64,000 nt of DNA from Candidatus Saccharimonadota bacterium (GCA_017545485.1 JAFWMY010000008.1:101774-165773), one strand, 5' to 3'. Counted from the stretch's first letter, positions 34,649 to 46,300 are shown. The notes: generated by a model not told the origin, from the sequence alone. Made by a program: numbers and translations.

Positions 34649-36292
34649 ATGGATAAACTACAGTTTGATGGGCCTGTGGTGCTTGCGATTTTAGATGGGG
34701 TGGGTCTTGCGGCGGATGGACCGGGAAATGCGGTGAGTAAAGCGCGGACAACGTTTCTTGGTGAAGCGGCGCGTAAGTATTTGCATGTTGCACTAGATGC
34801 TTCAGGGGAGGCAGTGGGACTTTTACCTGGGCAAATGGGCAACTCGGAAGTAGGGCATAATACGATGGGGGCGGGGAAGATTTTTAAACAGGGAATTGCG
34901 CATATTGAAGAAGCTTTTGCTACTGGAGCTGTATTTGAATCTGATGCTTGGAGGGGGGCAATTACAAGAATTTTAAGCGAAAACAGGGTAGAACTTGACA
35001 AAAATAGTAATTCGTGGTATAATGAGAGTATAGGACCTGCAACATTACATTTTGCAGGTATTTTCTCTGATGGCGGGGTACACAGTCATATTTCGCATTT
35101 AGAACAAATGATTGAAAAAGCTTACTCTGATGGAGTGCGACGGATGAGAATTCACGCGATTTTTGATGGGCGTGATGTACCACCTCAATCTGAGCCGAAA
35201 TATATTCAGCAGATAGAAAACTTTGTTCATCGTTTCCCTGATGCAGATATTCGGATTGCTTCGGGTGGGGGGAGGATGGTGTGTGTAGCAGATAGATATG
35301 AGAATGATTGGAATGTAGTGGCAAGAGGTTTTAATATGATGATAAATGGGGAGGCTGATTATTTCTTTAAAAATGCTGAGGAGGCTGTGGCGGCTTTAAG
35401 AAAAACTAATCCAGATATACAGGACCAAAACTTGCCACCGTTTGTAATTGTGGGTGAAGATGATAAACCGATTGGGTTAGTAAAAAAAGGCGACGCACTA
35501 ATTTATTTTGATTTTAGAGCTGATCGGGCAATTGAAATAGCGCAAGCATTTACCTATTGGGATTTTCCCTATTTTGATCGGGGTTCATATACTCCAGATG
35601 ATGTGTATTTTGTGGGGATGACAGAATATAACACTGATACACATGTGCCTGAACATCGTTTGGTGGAACCGATTCATATTGAAGAGACGCTGAGTCGATT
35701 TTTGGCAGAAAGAGGTGTGTCGCAATTGGCTGTTTCTGAAACAGTGAAATTTGGGCATATTACCTATTATTTTAATGGAAATAGCTATGAAAAATCGCAA
35801 GGCGAGGATTTTGTGGAAATTGATTCTTATACGGAACCGTTTGAGACGAGACCATGGATGCGAACTGCTGAGATTACGGATGCAGTTTTAGAAAAGTTGC
35901 CTGATTATAAATTTGTGAGATTAAATTTCCCTGGTGGTGATATGGTAGGACACACTGCCAATATAGAGGCGACCATTACGGCGATGGAGGCGATTGATTT
36001 GTCGTTGGCACGGATTTATAGTGAAGTGGCAAAACTGGGAGGCTGCATGATTATAGTGGCAGATCATGGAAATGCTGAGGAGCTGTTAGATACTGATGGG
36101 CAGCCAAAGACTGCACACACTACAAATAAAGTACCATGTATTATTTGCGATGATACGGAAAATCGTGCAAGATATGGTTTGAATGATTTACAGATGCCTG
36201 GGCTTTCAAATATTGCTGCCACAGTAGCAACACTGTGCGGATTTAATGAATATCCGCAAAACTGGAATAAGTCGTTAATTAAATTAAATTAA
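34649..36292 (+). CDS. gpmI: 2,3-bisphosphoglycerate-independent phosphoglycerate mutase
   Basis: Interconverts 3- and 2-phosphoglycerate in lower glycolysis, two metal ions required. The N-terminal metal motif is LAILDGVGL (Asp16) and the phosphorylated serine is Ser65 in QMGNSEVGHNTMGAGK; other signatures are FSDGGVHSH, AIFDGRDVPP, IYFDFRADRAI, NFPGGDMVGHT and ADHGNAEEL. Length 547 aa is slightly above the usual 510. TATAAT (34636-34641) ends seven bases before the ATG, so it is predicted leaderless. It converges with galU, with a four-base overlap of the stops. Confidence 0.96.
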   Translation: MDKLQFDGPVVLAILDGVGLAADGPGNAVSKARTTFLGEAARKYLHVALDASGEAVGLLPGQMGNSEVGHNTMGAGKIFKQGIAHIEEAFATGAVFESDAWRGAITRILSENRVELDKNSNSWYNESIGPATLHFAGIFSDGGVHSHISHLEQMIEKAYSDGVRRMRIHAIFDGRDVPPQSEPKYIQQIENFVHRFPDADIRIASGGGRMVCVADRYENDWNVVARGFNMMINGEADYFFKNAEEAVAALRKTNPDIQDQNLPPFVIVGEDDKPIGLVKKGDALIYFDFRADRAIEIAQAFTYWDFPYFDRGSYTPDDVYFVGMTEYNTDTHVPEHRLVEPIHIEETLSRFLAERGVSQLAVSETVKFGHITYYFNGNSYEKSQGEDFVEIDSYTEPFETRPWMRTAEITDAVLEKLPDYKFVRLNFPGGDMVGHTANIEATITAMEAIDLSLARIYSEVAKLGGCMIIVADHGNAEELLDTDGQPKTAHTTNKVPCIICDDTENRARYGLNDLQMPGLSNIAATVATLCGFNEYPQNWNKSLIKLN

Positions 36293-37116
36293 CCGCAAAC
36301 GACGTTATTAGCGTGGAGCCAACCTTCTACGGAGCCACCATCTAGGAATTCGCCTTTAGTGGTAGCAATACGCATGGTGCCACCGTTTTTGATGTATTCA
36401 TCAATTGGGTCTGTTATCATATATTCTTGATCTAACGGGCCAAAATCGTGTGCATCTACATATTCGGTAATTATATTGAGAAGCTCTGGAGATAGAATGT
36501 ATTTAGATACATTGATTAGATTAGAAGGAGCTTCTTCTGGAGTTGGTTTTTCTACGACGCCTACGAGTTTGCCATCTTTTTCTGAAAGAACGCCGTATTT
36601 CTCTACTTTGGATTTGTCAATTTCTACGCCGAGAATAGCGGAGTCGTTTTCGTCTTTGACGGATTTAATTAGAGCTTCGGCGGCAGATTCCCCGTTCGGG
36701 TTCCAAATAAAATCATCGCCCATGAAAACTAGTACAGGTTCGTTTAGGTGATATTCTTTCATGACGAGCGCAATTGGTACGGCAGTGCCGTATTTATCGG
36801 CAGGGTCTTGAATGGTGTAATGAATAGTAACATCATCTGGTAAAGTTTTAGCTAATTTAAGTCGGTCTACTTTGCCGCGATCGGTAAGGTATTGATTAAG
36901 AGCGAGATTGTCTTTATAAAACTCTTGGACTTGGCAAGGTTCGGTATTTGATATGACCATATAAATATCTTTGACGCCGGCCTTAATGAGGTCTTGGACT
37001 GAGTAGTCAACAAGAGGGCGATTGCCGACTGGCAACATTGATTTTTCGATGATTTTGGTAATCGGTAGACGTCTGGTGCCCCAACCTGCTACCGGAATAA
37101 TAGCTTTTGTAATCAT
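36289..37116 (-). CDS. galU: UTP-glucose-1-phosphate uridylyltransferase
   Basis: Makes UDP-glucose from UTP and glucose 1-phosphate for surface glycans. N-terminal nucleotide-binding motif IPVAGWGTRRLPITKIIEKSML, then LVFMGDDFI, GVVEKPTPEEAPSNL and the C-terminal GEFLDGGSVEGWLHAN. Length 275 aa is slightly shorter than usual (290-300). TATAAT lies nine bases before the ATG on the minus strand. With the phosphomannomutase-like enzyme (4424-5185) and Pgi it links glycolysis to sugar nucleotides. Confidence 0.94.
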   Translation of the reverse strand: MITKAIIPVAGWGTRRLPITKIIEKSMLPVGNRPLVDYSVQDLIKAGVKDIYMVISNTEPCQVQEFYKDNLALNQYLTDRGKVDRLKLAKTLPDDVTIHYTIQDPADKYGTAVPIALVMKEYHLNEPVLVFMGDDFIWNPNGESAAEALIKSVKDENDSAILGVEIDKSKVEKYGVLSEKDGKLVGVVEKPTPEEAPSNLINVSKYILSPELLNIITEYVDAHDFGPLDQEYMITDPIDEYIKNGGTMRIATTKGEFLDGGSVEGWLHANNVVCG

Positions 37117-37181
37117 AATAAGGTAATTATAGCATATAGAACTTTAGATAAAGGTTTTTAATGATGGAATATGTATTAAGA

Positions 37182-38885
37182 TTAGAGTTCTTTGGCCATT
37201 TTTTCGAGTTTTCTAAAGTCGGTTTTGTTGGCACGAGTGAGGGGGAGTTCATCTAAGAAGATAATTTTAGTAGGGAGTTCATAAGATTTAAGGGAGATGC
37301 GACGACGACCTAGATTAAATGGTTCACTAGCGGTGGCACGGATTTGTTTACGTGTCTCTTCGTTATGTGGAACTTTATCTTTGGTAACGACGAAAGCGTA
37401 TGGGGCGAGTTTGAGTTTTTTGTCGGGGCCCTTGACGACGTAGCATTTGTCAATTAAATCTGATTTGCTGACTGCGGTACGAACGACTTCGTAATAAACT
37501 TTGGCAGGGAGGTTATTAATGAAGAAAGTAGCGCGTCCAACAAGGGTGACATAGCCAGTTGGGGTGACATATGCGAGATCGCCGGTTTTGATAAATTTTT
37601 TACCTTTAATCGTGATGATTTTTTCGTCGTCTAACTCGGGACGATTATAATAGCGATTGAGGACATGTTTGCCGGTTACATAAAGAATGCCGGTTTTGCC
37701 AAAATCTAATTCTTCATTTGTTTCGGGATGTAAAACCATGACGTGAACGCCGGCCGGAACGATACCTACGGAATCTGGGTTATAAGCGGAACCGCCCACT
37801 GCGGTAGAAATCAGCCCTAATGCTTCCCCAACGCCGTAGCCATTACTAATTTTGATATCAGTAAGTCCACGAGATTTAAAGAAGTCTAGTGCGGCAAGGG
37901 AGGCAGATTTTTCAAGACGTTCGCCGCCTGAGGCAAACATTTTAAGATTACTAATGTCGGTGGATTTCTTGATGGATGGCATAGCTTCAAGAAGTGGTGG
38001 AATGCCGAAAATAGTGTTTGGATTTTTGCCGATATAATAGTCTAAATTGTCGTCATTGATGTCTGGAGTAAGGATTACTTCACCACCACCACAAATTGGA
38101 GCGAGGGTAGAAACCACGAAGCCATATGGGCAATCAAACTTGACATAATCCATCCAAGTATGAAGGTTTTTGTCCCACATCTTAACTTCGGATGCGACTT
38201 TAGAATAAATAGCGGAAGCAATAAGGTTTTGATTGGTGAAAACCATGGGCTTAGGACCGGAAGTGGAGCCAGAAGTGAAAGAGATTAAGGCTTCATTGTG
38301 AGGTTTAAAAGTGTTTTTTGGCACGCGTTCGCGATATTTGTCGGCAACAACTGCGATGTTAGTTTTGCCAAGCCAAAAACCATCTAGAGCATGAAATTCT
38401 ATATCTTCGGTTTGCTCGTCGTCAGGGCCAGCTTCATCTACAGTGCGCCCGTCAAGATTGATAACATATTGTAATGATTTTACATCGTGTTTGAGATCAT
38501 GGATGCGTTTGTCGCTATATTTATATGTGATGAGGAGTTTAGAATTAAATTCTTCCAAATAATGAATAAGGGTGTCGCGAGCGGTTTTTTCGTCTAGGAA
38601 TGAAACTATGATGCCGAGACGATTGGCAGCGAGAAAAATGAGAACATTTTCGTACATAGAGCGGCCGGTAGCGACAGTAATAATATCGTGCTTTTTGATA
38701 CCGAGTTGCAGGAAAGCTTTGGCTAGGATTTTGGCGTCTTGTTTGAGTTCGCGACGAGTAAAGTCTAGTTCTTTTTGGTTGATGACGATGTCATCCCAAT
38801 GTCTGAAACTTGATAAATTGAATAATGCTGAAATGCTGATGGGCGGAACGAGCGGGTCCCGTTTTTGACCTTTAATTTTTAACAT
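37182..38885 (-). CDS. Adenylate-forming (AMP-binding) enzyme, substrate unknown
   Basis: 567 aa, ANL superfamily. The phosphate loop is SFTSGSTSGPKPMVFT (about 203-218), followed by the A5-like NGYGVGEALG, the ATP-ribose motif FIKTGDLAYVTPTGYVTLVGR and a C-terminal lysine region ending in LTRANKTDFRKLEK. Such enzymes activate a carboxylate as acyl-AMP and pass it to CoA or a carrier protein. No carrier, thioesterase or lipid gene is next to it, so the substrate stays open; fatty acid activation or D-Ala/amino-acid loading are options. Preceded by TATAAT and GAGG before the ATG, divergent from the gene at 38965. Confidence 0.85.
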   Translation of the reverse strand: MLKIKGQKRDPLVPPISISALFNLSSFRHWDDIVINQKELDFTRRELKQDAKILAKAFLQLGIKKHDIITVATGRSMYENVLIFLAANRLGIIVSFLDEKTARDTLIHYLEEFNSKLLITYKYSDKRIHDLKHDVKSLQYVINLDGRTVDEAGPDDEQTEDIEFHALDGFWLGKTNIAVVADKYRERVPKNTFKPHNEALISFTSGSTSGPKPMVFTNQNLIASAIYSKVASEVKMWDKNLHTWMDYVKFDCPYGFVVSTLAPICGGGEVILTPDINDDNLDYYIGKNPNTIFGIPPLLEAMPSIKKSTDISNLKMFASGGERLEKSASLAALDFFKSRGLTDIKISNGYGVGEALGLISTAVGGSAYNPDSVGIVPAGVHVMVLHPETNEELDFGKTGILYVTGKHVLNRYYNRPELDDEKIITIKGKKFIKTGDLAYVTPTGYVTLVGRATFFINNLPAKVYYEVVRTAVSKSDLIDKCYVVKGPDKKLKLAPYAFVVTKDKVPHNEETRKQIRATASEPFNLGRRRISLKSYELPTKIIFLDELPLTRANKTDFRKLEKMAKEL

Positions 38886-38964
38886 ATTACCTCACTTTTG
38901 AATGATTTTATTATAGCATAAGTTATGTTATAATGTTAAGCATAAGTAATAAGAAAGGGTTTTT

Positions 38965-39585
38965 ATGGATTCAAAACAGAATTTGAGTCAGGCTGTGGAA
39001 CAAGTCGTGAGTCCTGCTGCGGGAGCAACACCGGCAATGGGACAAACTGTGAGACCTGTCGCAAATGCGCCAGAGAATCAAAACAATAATGTAGTTTTTC
39101 AGGATAAGCCGAAGAAAAATACTGCAATGATTCTAGGTATGGTGATTTTATTAATTTTGGCTATAGGTGGAATTGGATTTGGTGTATGGACAATGATGGA
39201 TGGAAATCAACAAAGGGAACAATTAAATACACAAATTGAAGCACTTAAAAAGCAAAAAAGTGATTTAGATAGTCAAATCATTGAATTGCAAGCTGAAATT
39301 GAGCAATATAAGGCAGCAAGTAGTGATGTAACTGAAATTTTACCGCCAAATCAAGGTGAAGCTGAAGCGGTAGTTATAGAAAACAAATTCACAATTAAGA
39401 ATGCTAATGGTGATATATATATGCAGTTAGATGAGCATTTAGTTGAAGAGATTGTTTCTTGTGAGCCAGGAACTGCTGAAGCTTCGGCGCAATTAACTTG
39501 TATTGTAAAAACAGCAGATGGGGAAGCAAAAGTTATTTATGATTACAATGAGCATTCATTAGAATTTGTTAAAACTACTGAATAA
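38965..39585 (+). CDS. Single-pass membrane protein with coiled coil
   Basis: 206 aa, no family recognised. The N-terminal 50 residues are Ala/Gln/Asn-rich and cytoplasmic, then one membrane helix (about 54-76, TAMILGMVILLILAIGGIGFG), a coiled coil (about 80-118, LNTQIEALKKQKSDLDSQI) and a small extracytoplasmic domain with two cysteines (CEPG...LTC) that may form a disulfide. Start follows AAAGGG and a TATAAT about 30 bases upstream. It lies directly before the CIRCE-controlled clpC but is separately expressed. Confidence 0.7.
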   Translation: MDSKQNLSQAVEQVVSPAAGATPAMGQTVRPVANAPENQNNNVVFQDKPKKNTAMILGMVILLILAIGGIGFGVWTMMDGNQQREQLNTQIEALKKQKSDLDSQIIELQAEIEQYKAASSDVTEILPPNQGEAEAVVIENKFTIKNANGDIYMQLDEHLVEEIVSCEPGTAEASAQLTCIVKTADGEAKVIYDYNEHSLEFVKTTE

Positions 39586-39607
39586 ATTCGTTACTAGAAC
39601 AGATTAA

Positions 39608-39634
39608 TTAGCACTCTTGACATGAGAGTGCTAA
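39608..39634 (+). promoter_or_regulatory. CIRCE operator and promoter of clpC
   Basis: Perfect CIRCE: TTAGCACTC-TTGACATGA-GAGTGCTAA. The spacer contains the -35 TTGACA (39617-39622); TATAAT (39640-39645) follows at 17 bp. HrcA bound here would exclude polymerase, so clpC (and probably clpP) joins the HrcA regulon. Confidence 0.97.
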
Positions 39635-39654
39635 TTCTGTATAATAGAGGTATT

Positions 39655-42123
39655 ATGCATGAAGAATTTAACGAAATAATGAATAGTTTGTCAGAAAATG
39701 CAAGATTTGCTTTGCAGAAGTCTGATTATTACGCAAAAAGATACAACAATGGTTATATGAGTACAGAGCATCTGCTTTTGGGTATTTTGTCTATGGATAA
39801 TTCTACTGGAGCAAAGCTGTTGCGTGAGGAAGGCGCAACAGTTGAGGAGGTAGAAAAAGCCTTAAATAAAGTTGCAGTAGAGGTGCCTGGTTCAGAAATG
39901 GCGATGATGTCACTATCCGAGGCGGTAATTTTGACCTTAAGGATGGCACGAAATTTCACAAAAGAACAAGGATTAATGGTAATTGGGACAGAGCATATTT
40001 TACATGCACTTTTGTCGCAGCCGAATTCGCGAGCAGCTTTAATTTTAACTGGATTAAAGGTTGATAATGAAAGAATTTTGAATGAAATTGAAAAACTAGT
40101 AGAAGAACAAACGAAGGATGAGAGATTAAAGGCTGAAAAAGCTAAGTATATGAATAAAAAACAGCTGAAGTTTTTGTCACGATACGGGAAAGATTTAACA
40201 GAAGAAGCAAAGCAAGGCCATCTTGATACTGTAATTGGTAGGGAAAGCGAGATTGAAAGAGTAGTGACTGTATTGTCACGACGCACGAAATCTAATCCGA
40301 TTTTGATTGGTGAGGCTGGTGTAGGAAAAACGGCGATAGTGGAAGGTCTGGCTACGCGAATTGCTAATAACGAGGTGCCAGGAAGTTTAATTGGTAAACA
40401 TATTTATCAGGTGGATCTTTCTTCCCTTGTGGCTGGGACAAAGTTTCGTGGTGAATTTGAAGAAAGAATTAAGGGCGTGATTGATGAAGCGACGGGTGAT
40501 GATACGATTTTACTGTTTATTGATGAGATTCATTTATTATGTGGTGCTGGTTCTGGTGAGGGGTCGATGGATGCAGCTAATATTCTGAAGCCGGCGTTGG
40601 CGCGCAATACGATAAATCTTATTGGTGCGACGACTTTAGATGAATACCGGAAAACAATTGAAAAAGATAAAGCACTTAGTCGTAGATTCCAGACTGTTAT
40701 CGTGGAAGAACCTTCGGCGGCCGTGACTTTACGAATTCTAAAAGGAATTAAAAGTCACTATGAAAAACATCATGGTGTAATTATCCCGGACGAATTGCTT
40801 GAAACTGCAATTGTAATGGGGCAAAGATATATAAATGATAGATTCATGCCCGATAAGGTGATTGATATTATTGATGAGGCATCGGCAATTTGTAAAGTGG
40901 CAGCGGATAAAAAGGGCGGCGGTAAGTATAAGAAGATGAAGATTGAAAAATCACAACTTGAAAACAAGATTACTGAAGCGGCTGAAAAAGAGAATTATGA
41001 AAAAGCCGCAGAGTATAAGACAGAACTTGCTAGACTTGAAAAAGAGATTAAAAAACTAGAAAAATCCGGTGTTAAGAAAAATATTAATCCTAAGCTAACA
41101 GAAGAAAATTTGGCAACAGCAGTATCTTTGAAAACAGGGATTCCAGTATCTAAAGTGCATGGATCGGAAATGAAGATGCTTTTAGGATTGGAGGATGAAC
41201 TCAAGAAGTCAGTAATAGGTCAGGACGAAGCAATTGCGGCGGTGGCAAAGGCAATTAGGAGAGGGCGATCAGGAATTACGGACTCGCGTCGTCCGATTGG
41301 TTCTTTCCTGTTTATGGGCCCGACTGGTGTAGGAAAAACGGAGCTTGCGCGAGTGATTGCGAGAGAAGTGTTTGGGGGTGAAAATGCATTGGTTAAAATT
41401 GACATGAGTGAATTCGGCGAAAAACACAATGTGTCACGATTAGTGGGTGCTCCAGCTGGTTATGTTGGTTATGATGATGGCGGTAAATTAACAGAAGCAG
41501 TGCGTCGTAAACCATATTCTGTGGTTTTATTTGATGAAATTGAAAAAGCGCATCCGGATGTATTTAATTTGTTACTGCAGATTTTGGAAGATGGTGTTTT
41601 GACAGATGGACAAGGAAATAAGATCAAATTTAATAATACGATTGTAGTCTTAACGTCCAATCTTGGGTCGGCAGATATGTATAGAGAATCAGAACTTGGT
41701 TTTACGGCAAAAACTGCAAAAGATAAAAAAGCCTTAGCAGAGGAATATGAGGAAAACAAATCATATGCAATGAAAGCATTAAAGAAAGTAATGCGGCCAG
41801 AGCTTATTAATCGTTTGGATAATATTTTAGTGTTTCATGCTTTAACTAAAAAAGATGTTGAAAAAATATTTGATAATTTGATTAATGATTTGAAGAAACG
41901 ATTAGCAACAAAAGGAATTGGGTTAAAAGTTGATGAAAAAGCCAAAGAATACTTAATCCGTGAAGGTTATGATCCAAAGAATGGAGCAAGGCCACTCAGG
42001 CGCAAAATTGAAGATGAGGTTGAGTCGTTGCTGTCTGAAGAGATTATTGCAGAAACTTTAAAGAAAGGTGATATACCAACGCTAAAGTATGTAAACAAGA
42101 AACTTAAACTAGTAAAGGAGTAA
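39655..42123 (+). CDS. clpC: ClpC-type AAA+ unfoldase
   Basis: 822 aa. The start is ATG 39655 (MHEEFNEIM); an upstream in-frame start at 39622 lies inside the promoter and is excluded. Two N-terminal Clp repeats (1-150), AAA-1 with GEAGVGKT (about 219-226), a UVR-like middle segment ([20 protein letters not shown], about 435-465) typical of ClpC, and AAA-2 with GPTGVGKT (about 555-562). The LGF tripeptide near 680 is the ClpP-docking loop. Unfolds substrates for the ClpP protease encoded next, two bases downstream. HrcA-controlled; predicted leader of about three bases or none. Confidence 0.95.
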   Translation: MHEEFNEIMNSLSENARFALQKSDYYAKRYNNGYMSTEHLLLGILSMDNSTGAKLLREEGATVEEVEKALNKVAVEVPGSEMAMMSLSEAVILTLRMARNFTKEQGLMVIGTEHILHALLSQPNSRAALILTGLKVDNERILNEIEKLVEEQTKDERLKAEKAKYMNKKQLKFLSRYGKDLTEEAKQGHLDTVIGRESEIERVVTVLSRRTKSNPILIGEAGVGKTAIVEGLATRIANNEVPGSLIGKHIYQVDLSSLVAGTKFRGEFEERIKGVIDEATGDDTILLFIDEIHLLCGAGSGEGSMDAANILKPALARNTINLIGATTLDEYRKTIEKDKALSRRFQTVIVEEPSAAVTLRILKGIKSHYEKHHGVIIPDELLETAIVMGQRYINDRFMPDKVIDIIDEASAICKVAADKKGGGKYKKMKIEKSQLENKITEAAEKENYEKAAEYKTELARLEKEIKKLEKSGVKKNINPKLTEENLATAVSLKTGIPVSKVHGSEMKMLLGLEDELKKSVIGQDEAIAAVAKAIRRGRSGITDSRRPIGSFLFMGPTGVGKTELARVIAREVFGGENALVKIDMSEFGEKHNVSRLVGAPAGYVGYDDGGKLTEAVRRKPYSVVLFDEIEKAHPDVFNLLLQILEDGVLTDGQGNKIKFNNTIVVLTSNLGSADMYRESELGFTAKTAKDKKALAEEYEENKSYAMKALKKVMRPELINRLDNILVFHALTKKDVEKIFDNLINDLKKRLATKGIGLKVDEKAKEYLIREGYDPKNGARPLRRKIEDEVESLLSEEIIAETLKKGDIPTLKYVNKKLKLVKE

Positions 42124-42125
42124 TT

Positions 42126-42710
42126 ATGGCAAAGAATTATTTAGTACCTACAGTAGTAGAGGAAACGAATAAGGGGGAAAGAGCATATGATATTTATTCG
42201 CGCTTGCTGAACGATCGGATTGTATTCCTCGGCGAGGACGTGAATCCGCATACAGCTAATTTGGTAATTGCACAGTTATTATATTTAGCTCATGAAGATA
42301 GTAAAAAACCAATTAAACTATATATTAATTCGCCTGGTGGTTCCGTATATGATGGTCTTGCGATTATTGACACAATGAATTATATAGAGCCAGATGTTGA
42401 AACAATCGGAATTGGTTTGCAAGCTAGCATGGGAGCGATGCTCTTGTCTTCGGGCGCAAAGGGTAAAAGATATTGTTTGCCAAATGCAAGGATTATGATT
42501 CATCAGCCTTCGTCTGGTACGGAAGGTAAAATAACCGACCAGGAAATTATGCTTCGCGAAGGGGTATTCTTGAAAAAACGTTTGGCAGAGATATTTGCGA
42601 AGAATACTGGCAAGGATTTGAAGCAAGTTGAAAAGGATATGGACCGCGATAATTGGATGAGCGCAGAAGAAGCGAAAAAGTACGGGATTATTGACGAGAT
42701 TATTGACTAA
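42126..42710 (+). CDS. clpP: ATP-dependent Clp protease proteolytic subunit
   Basis: Serine protease that forms the barrel used by ClpC. The catalytic triad is intact: Ser101 in QASMGAMLL, His126 in MIHQPSSG and Asp175 in DRDNWMS. Length 194 aa is standard, with no long propeptide. It starts two bases after clpC, so the two subunits are made from one HrcA-regulated operon. The usual GMAASMG motif reads GLQASMG, a small substitution next to the active serine. Confidence 0.97.
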   Translation: MAKNYLVPTVVEETNKGERAYDIYSRLLNDRIVFLGEDVNPHTANLVIAQLLYLAHEDSKKPIKLYINSPGGSVYDGLAIIDTMNYIEPDVETIGIGLQASMGAMLLSSGAKGKRYCLPNARIMIHQPSSGTEGKITDQEIMLREGVFLKKRLAEIFAKNTGKDLKQVEKDMDRDNWMSAEEAKKYGIIDEIID

Positions 42711-42762
42711 TTATCACTTGACAATAATGGCTAATTTTTATTGTTTATGCTAAAATATAAGC

Positions 42763-43302
42763 ATGACTATTAATGCTGATGTTTCTGATGCAGCTGGTAA
42801 GGAAAAAAAGTCGAATACTTTTTTGACGATTCTTTTATTCGTGGTTGTTGCGATAGTTGTTATACTTGGAGCTTTGGTAATAATTAATGCATTGAATAGA
42901 AACGGTGGAGTAAATGGAGATGCGGAACCTTATGCGCGCGCCGAACTAAAAGACTATATTAAAGGTATTGATTGGGAAGCGGAAGAAACCGGGGATGTTG
43001 ATGAGGGTGCGAAAGTTTATGAAAAGGCTTTAGCTGAAAGTATTAATGATGAGGACAAACTTCTTAGCTTGCGTATTGCTTTTTCGGTTTTTCTTACGCA
43101 GTATAACTATATGGAAGAAAGCCTGGAACAACTAAATCTTGCTAATCAAGCAGAACTTTCTGACAGACAGTTGATGAAACTATACATTGCTTATCGTGAT
43201 TATTATCTTTTACTTGATGATTCGGAAAACGTTGAATTATATAATTCTAAGATTAATGCACTAGTAGAAAAGAATAATTATAGTGATCATGAGGAGTTTT
43301 AA
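42763..43302 (+). CDS. Anchored helical (TPR-like) protein, partner of giant protein 1
   Basis: 179 aa. A short cytoplasmic N-terminus, one membrane helix (about 19-44, TILLFVVVAIVVILGALVII), then an all-helical extracytoplasmic domain with TPR-like spacing (AKVYEKALAESINDEDKLLSLRIAF, then YNYMEESLEQLNLANQ, positions approximate). TAAAAT ends six bases before the ATG, predicted leaderless. The next gene starts on the base after its stop. The same small-plus-giant arrangement is repeated at 46604-51097, implying that the two proteins act together at the cell surface, perhaps as chaperone or anchor and cargo. Confidence 0.75.
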   Translation: MTINADVSDAAGKEKKSNTFLTILLFVVVAIVVILGALVIINALNRNGGVNGDAEPYARAELKDYIKGIDWEAEETGDVDEGAKVYEKALAESINDEDKLLSLRIAFSVFLTQYNYMEESLEQLNLANQAELSDRQLMKLYIAYRDYYLLLDDSENVELYNSKINALVEKNNYSDHEEF

Positions 43303-46300
43303 ATGAAGAAACTGATGGGGCTAATCATTGTGGCAATTGCGGTGGGTTTTTTCTTGCCGTCTGGGATGGTTTTTGCTGCTTCTGGTGGTGCGAACCAGGG
43401 GACATCTCCTGTCGGTGGCGGCTGCAATTATTCTTCTTATGAAGATTGGTGGGATGAATGTTTTGGTTATTCTTGGCAGGCATATATAGTAACGAACGAT
43501 TTACCTAGTAGTAATACTGTGACATTTCACTACACTACAGAAACTGGTGGTGCAGTCTATTTGCATTATTGTAAGAAAGGGCAGACTATTTATAATTATG
43601 GATTTGAAGTTCATAATGGTAGTAATTCAGCTGGTACTCAAGTTTCTACTCAATCTAATAAAAATGGAACACAAGCTAGATGGCGTGATGGAGGGGTGGC
43701 ATTGGGAGCATACGGTGGTTATTTAAACACTACTGGTAGTTATTTAAGAGCGGACCACTACGAAACGGCTAATTATGTTAAAGAAAAGTATCAAAAAATG
43801 GTGGAGTATGATAAGAATCACGGGACAAATTTTACGCATGGTACTACTTGGGAAAATGTGGGGTATTTTTGTTTTGATCCTGGAGCTGAAGAAGCTACTC
43901 TTACATTAAAAAGTGTAGATGTAAACGGCAATTCATTGGCGAGCGTCGCAAATCTTGCGGATAAAACCGTGAAGGTCAAAATTAATAGTTTTGGAACAAT
44001 TAAACGAAACACTGCTTCTGGATATAATTATCTTGGATATAAACAAGATGCTCCTAATACGGCTGGATGGAATGGGAGAGCAGTGTTGCCTAATGGGAAT
44101 GTGTTGTTTTGCGGTAATAATAACCAGCCAACTAACGGTGATGCGTCTTGTGTCACTAGCGATAGTTTCGTGCGAAAAATGACTGCCAACTATACGGTTT
44201 ACGCAATATATGAAAAAAATATAGTTGAAGGAAAATCTGATGTTGTTACGAATAGCACTGGTTGGCAGAGAGTTGATAAAATAGCAGATACATATTGGAT
44301 AGAAAATTGTTCCCCTGTAGATGGATGTAATGTTACCTTTGAACATTCTTTGAGAAGACAGTCTGGCGTTGGGAATTCTGCCTATACTATTAAACGAGAA
44401 TCTAATTATTGGGATGAGAGCCGTCAACTAGGCGTTGAATCAAAGGATCCACTGAAAGGGGGGACGGAAACTTTTCCAAATGGAAATGGTAAAGCGGTTG
44501 TAGAAAATACTGAAACATTGACTTTATATCCGGGGCAGAAAGTTTGTGAAATAATGACGTTTGACTCTGCGCCAGGTCTAAAAGATAAAGCGACTTTAAA
44601 AGTGTGTGCTGGCGCTAAAGGGGATGCTCAACCAGGGGACGAAGTTTTATTAGATATAAAAGTGAAAAACGATAGCGTTAATAAATATAATAATTATGCT
44701 GATGTGGTTTATGCAAAGCCTGGAGATGATTTAACATACAAAGCGACATACCATCCAAGATTGCAATTTGCGTTTAATCTCGTTCCGGAAGCAATTAAAA
44801 TTGATGGTGGCAATAAAATTGCAAATAATAATGGTTTGACTATGGAGAGGTTGTTTAACGACAATAATGGGACGATGCAGGATTGGAAAAATGCCTTTTC
44901 GGTAGAAAGTAGTGGGCTATTAACAGAATATAAAAAGAATTTTCCATATACTATAGGTGATACAACAGGACGAGAGGAGTTTAATTCGTATAGTTTAACA
45001 AAAAATGATGCAGGAAAAAGTTTAAATGAAACCGCAAAGATTAATGCAAATAATGATACTAAAACAACTCCAAGTAAAATTTTCTTCGTAAATGATGGCG
45101 ATACTCTTGTGGGCAATATAGCAACTGATGCAGTGGATGATATTGCAAAAGCGATAGCACCGTATAATTATAAGAATTCTACAAATATAACGAAGCCCAC
45201 GGCTAGCGCGATAGTTTTCGCCGGCGAAAACGAAAATGTAGATTATGATGTCGTAGTGGATAAAAAATATAACGGGTTACTTGAGGATGAATATGCAACC
45301 ATAGTGCGAAACTCAAAACGAAAAATTGAACTTTGTTATAATAATTGGGCAGATTGCCAAGAAAGTACATTTAAGACGGAGAATTTGAATGACAGCAAAT
45401 ATAATAGAGAGGGGTCTAGTGTCTCTGAGACAATAAATATTGTTATTCCTGATGTGCCGGCTGGGAGTAGAGTTTGGATTAGGTCAGCAGTTTATCCAAA
45501 GGATAGCGGTCCGGATGATAATATTAATGCAGAATATTACGATGTGAGTGATGCGACGTCTTGGGCTTATTCTGATTGGATTGAGTTGATTGTAGCGAAG
45601 AAACCTTCTCTCCAGGTTTGGGGCGGCAATGTGTATTCTGCTGATGTTTTAAATGTTCCGTTTGCAGCAAAGTTGCATGTTGATGGTTTTGGGGATGGTT
45701 ACAATATCAATAAAAATATTGGTTATTATGTTTTTGGTAGCTGGACCGAACTTAGTTTAGTCTCGTTAAAGGAAAACACCGGTTTTGGCAGTGGAGCAAG
45801 TATGGGATATGTTAGTAATAGTGGCGGTGCATTAAGCCCTTCATATAATTCGTTTAATTCTGATGGTCTTAATCCGGGTGGTAGTTTAGAAACGTCTCTA
45901 AACTTCTGTGTTAGGAGCGTATTAACATTTGCGAATACGACTAGTGGAACTAGTTTAATGTGTAAAGATAAGACGCCTGGTCTTGGTGCTTCAGGTTCGG
46001 GTACTGCCGAGAATAATAAGAGTTCGCTCATTGCGAGATTCGTAAATGCGACTCCCGAAGAACGAGAACAAAGACATATTGTTTACGAAGAGTATGATGA
46101 TTATACTATAGGTGGGACTGTGATTCCTAAGGGCACAACAAGAGTGATTAAAGCTGGTAAAATTACTGTTGGTGGCGATATTTATTATGAGGATAATTAT
46201 TCTACACTTAGACAAATACCAAAACTAATAATATATGCAGATGATATAGATATAAATTGTAATGTAAATAGAATTGACGCAGTATTAATTGCGGAAGGTA

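Noticed and set aside
39622..39654. N-terminal extension of ClpC (start at 39622)
   Set aside because: The extension lies within the CIRCE spacer and -10 box and encodes residues not found in ClpC; 39655 is the start.
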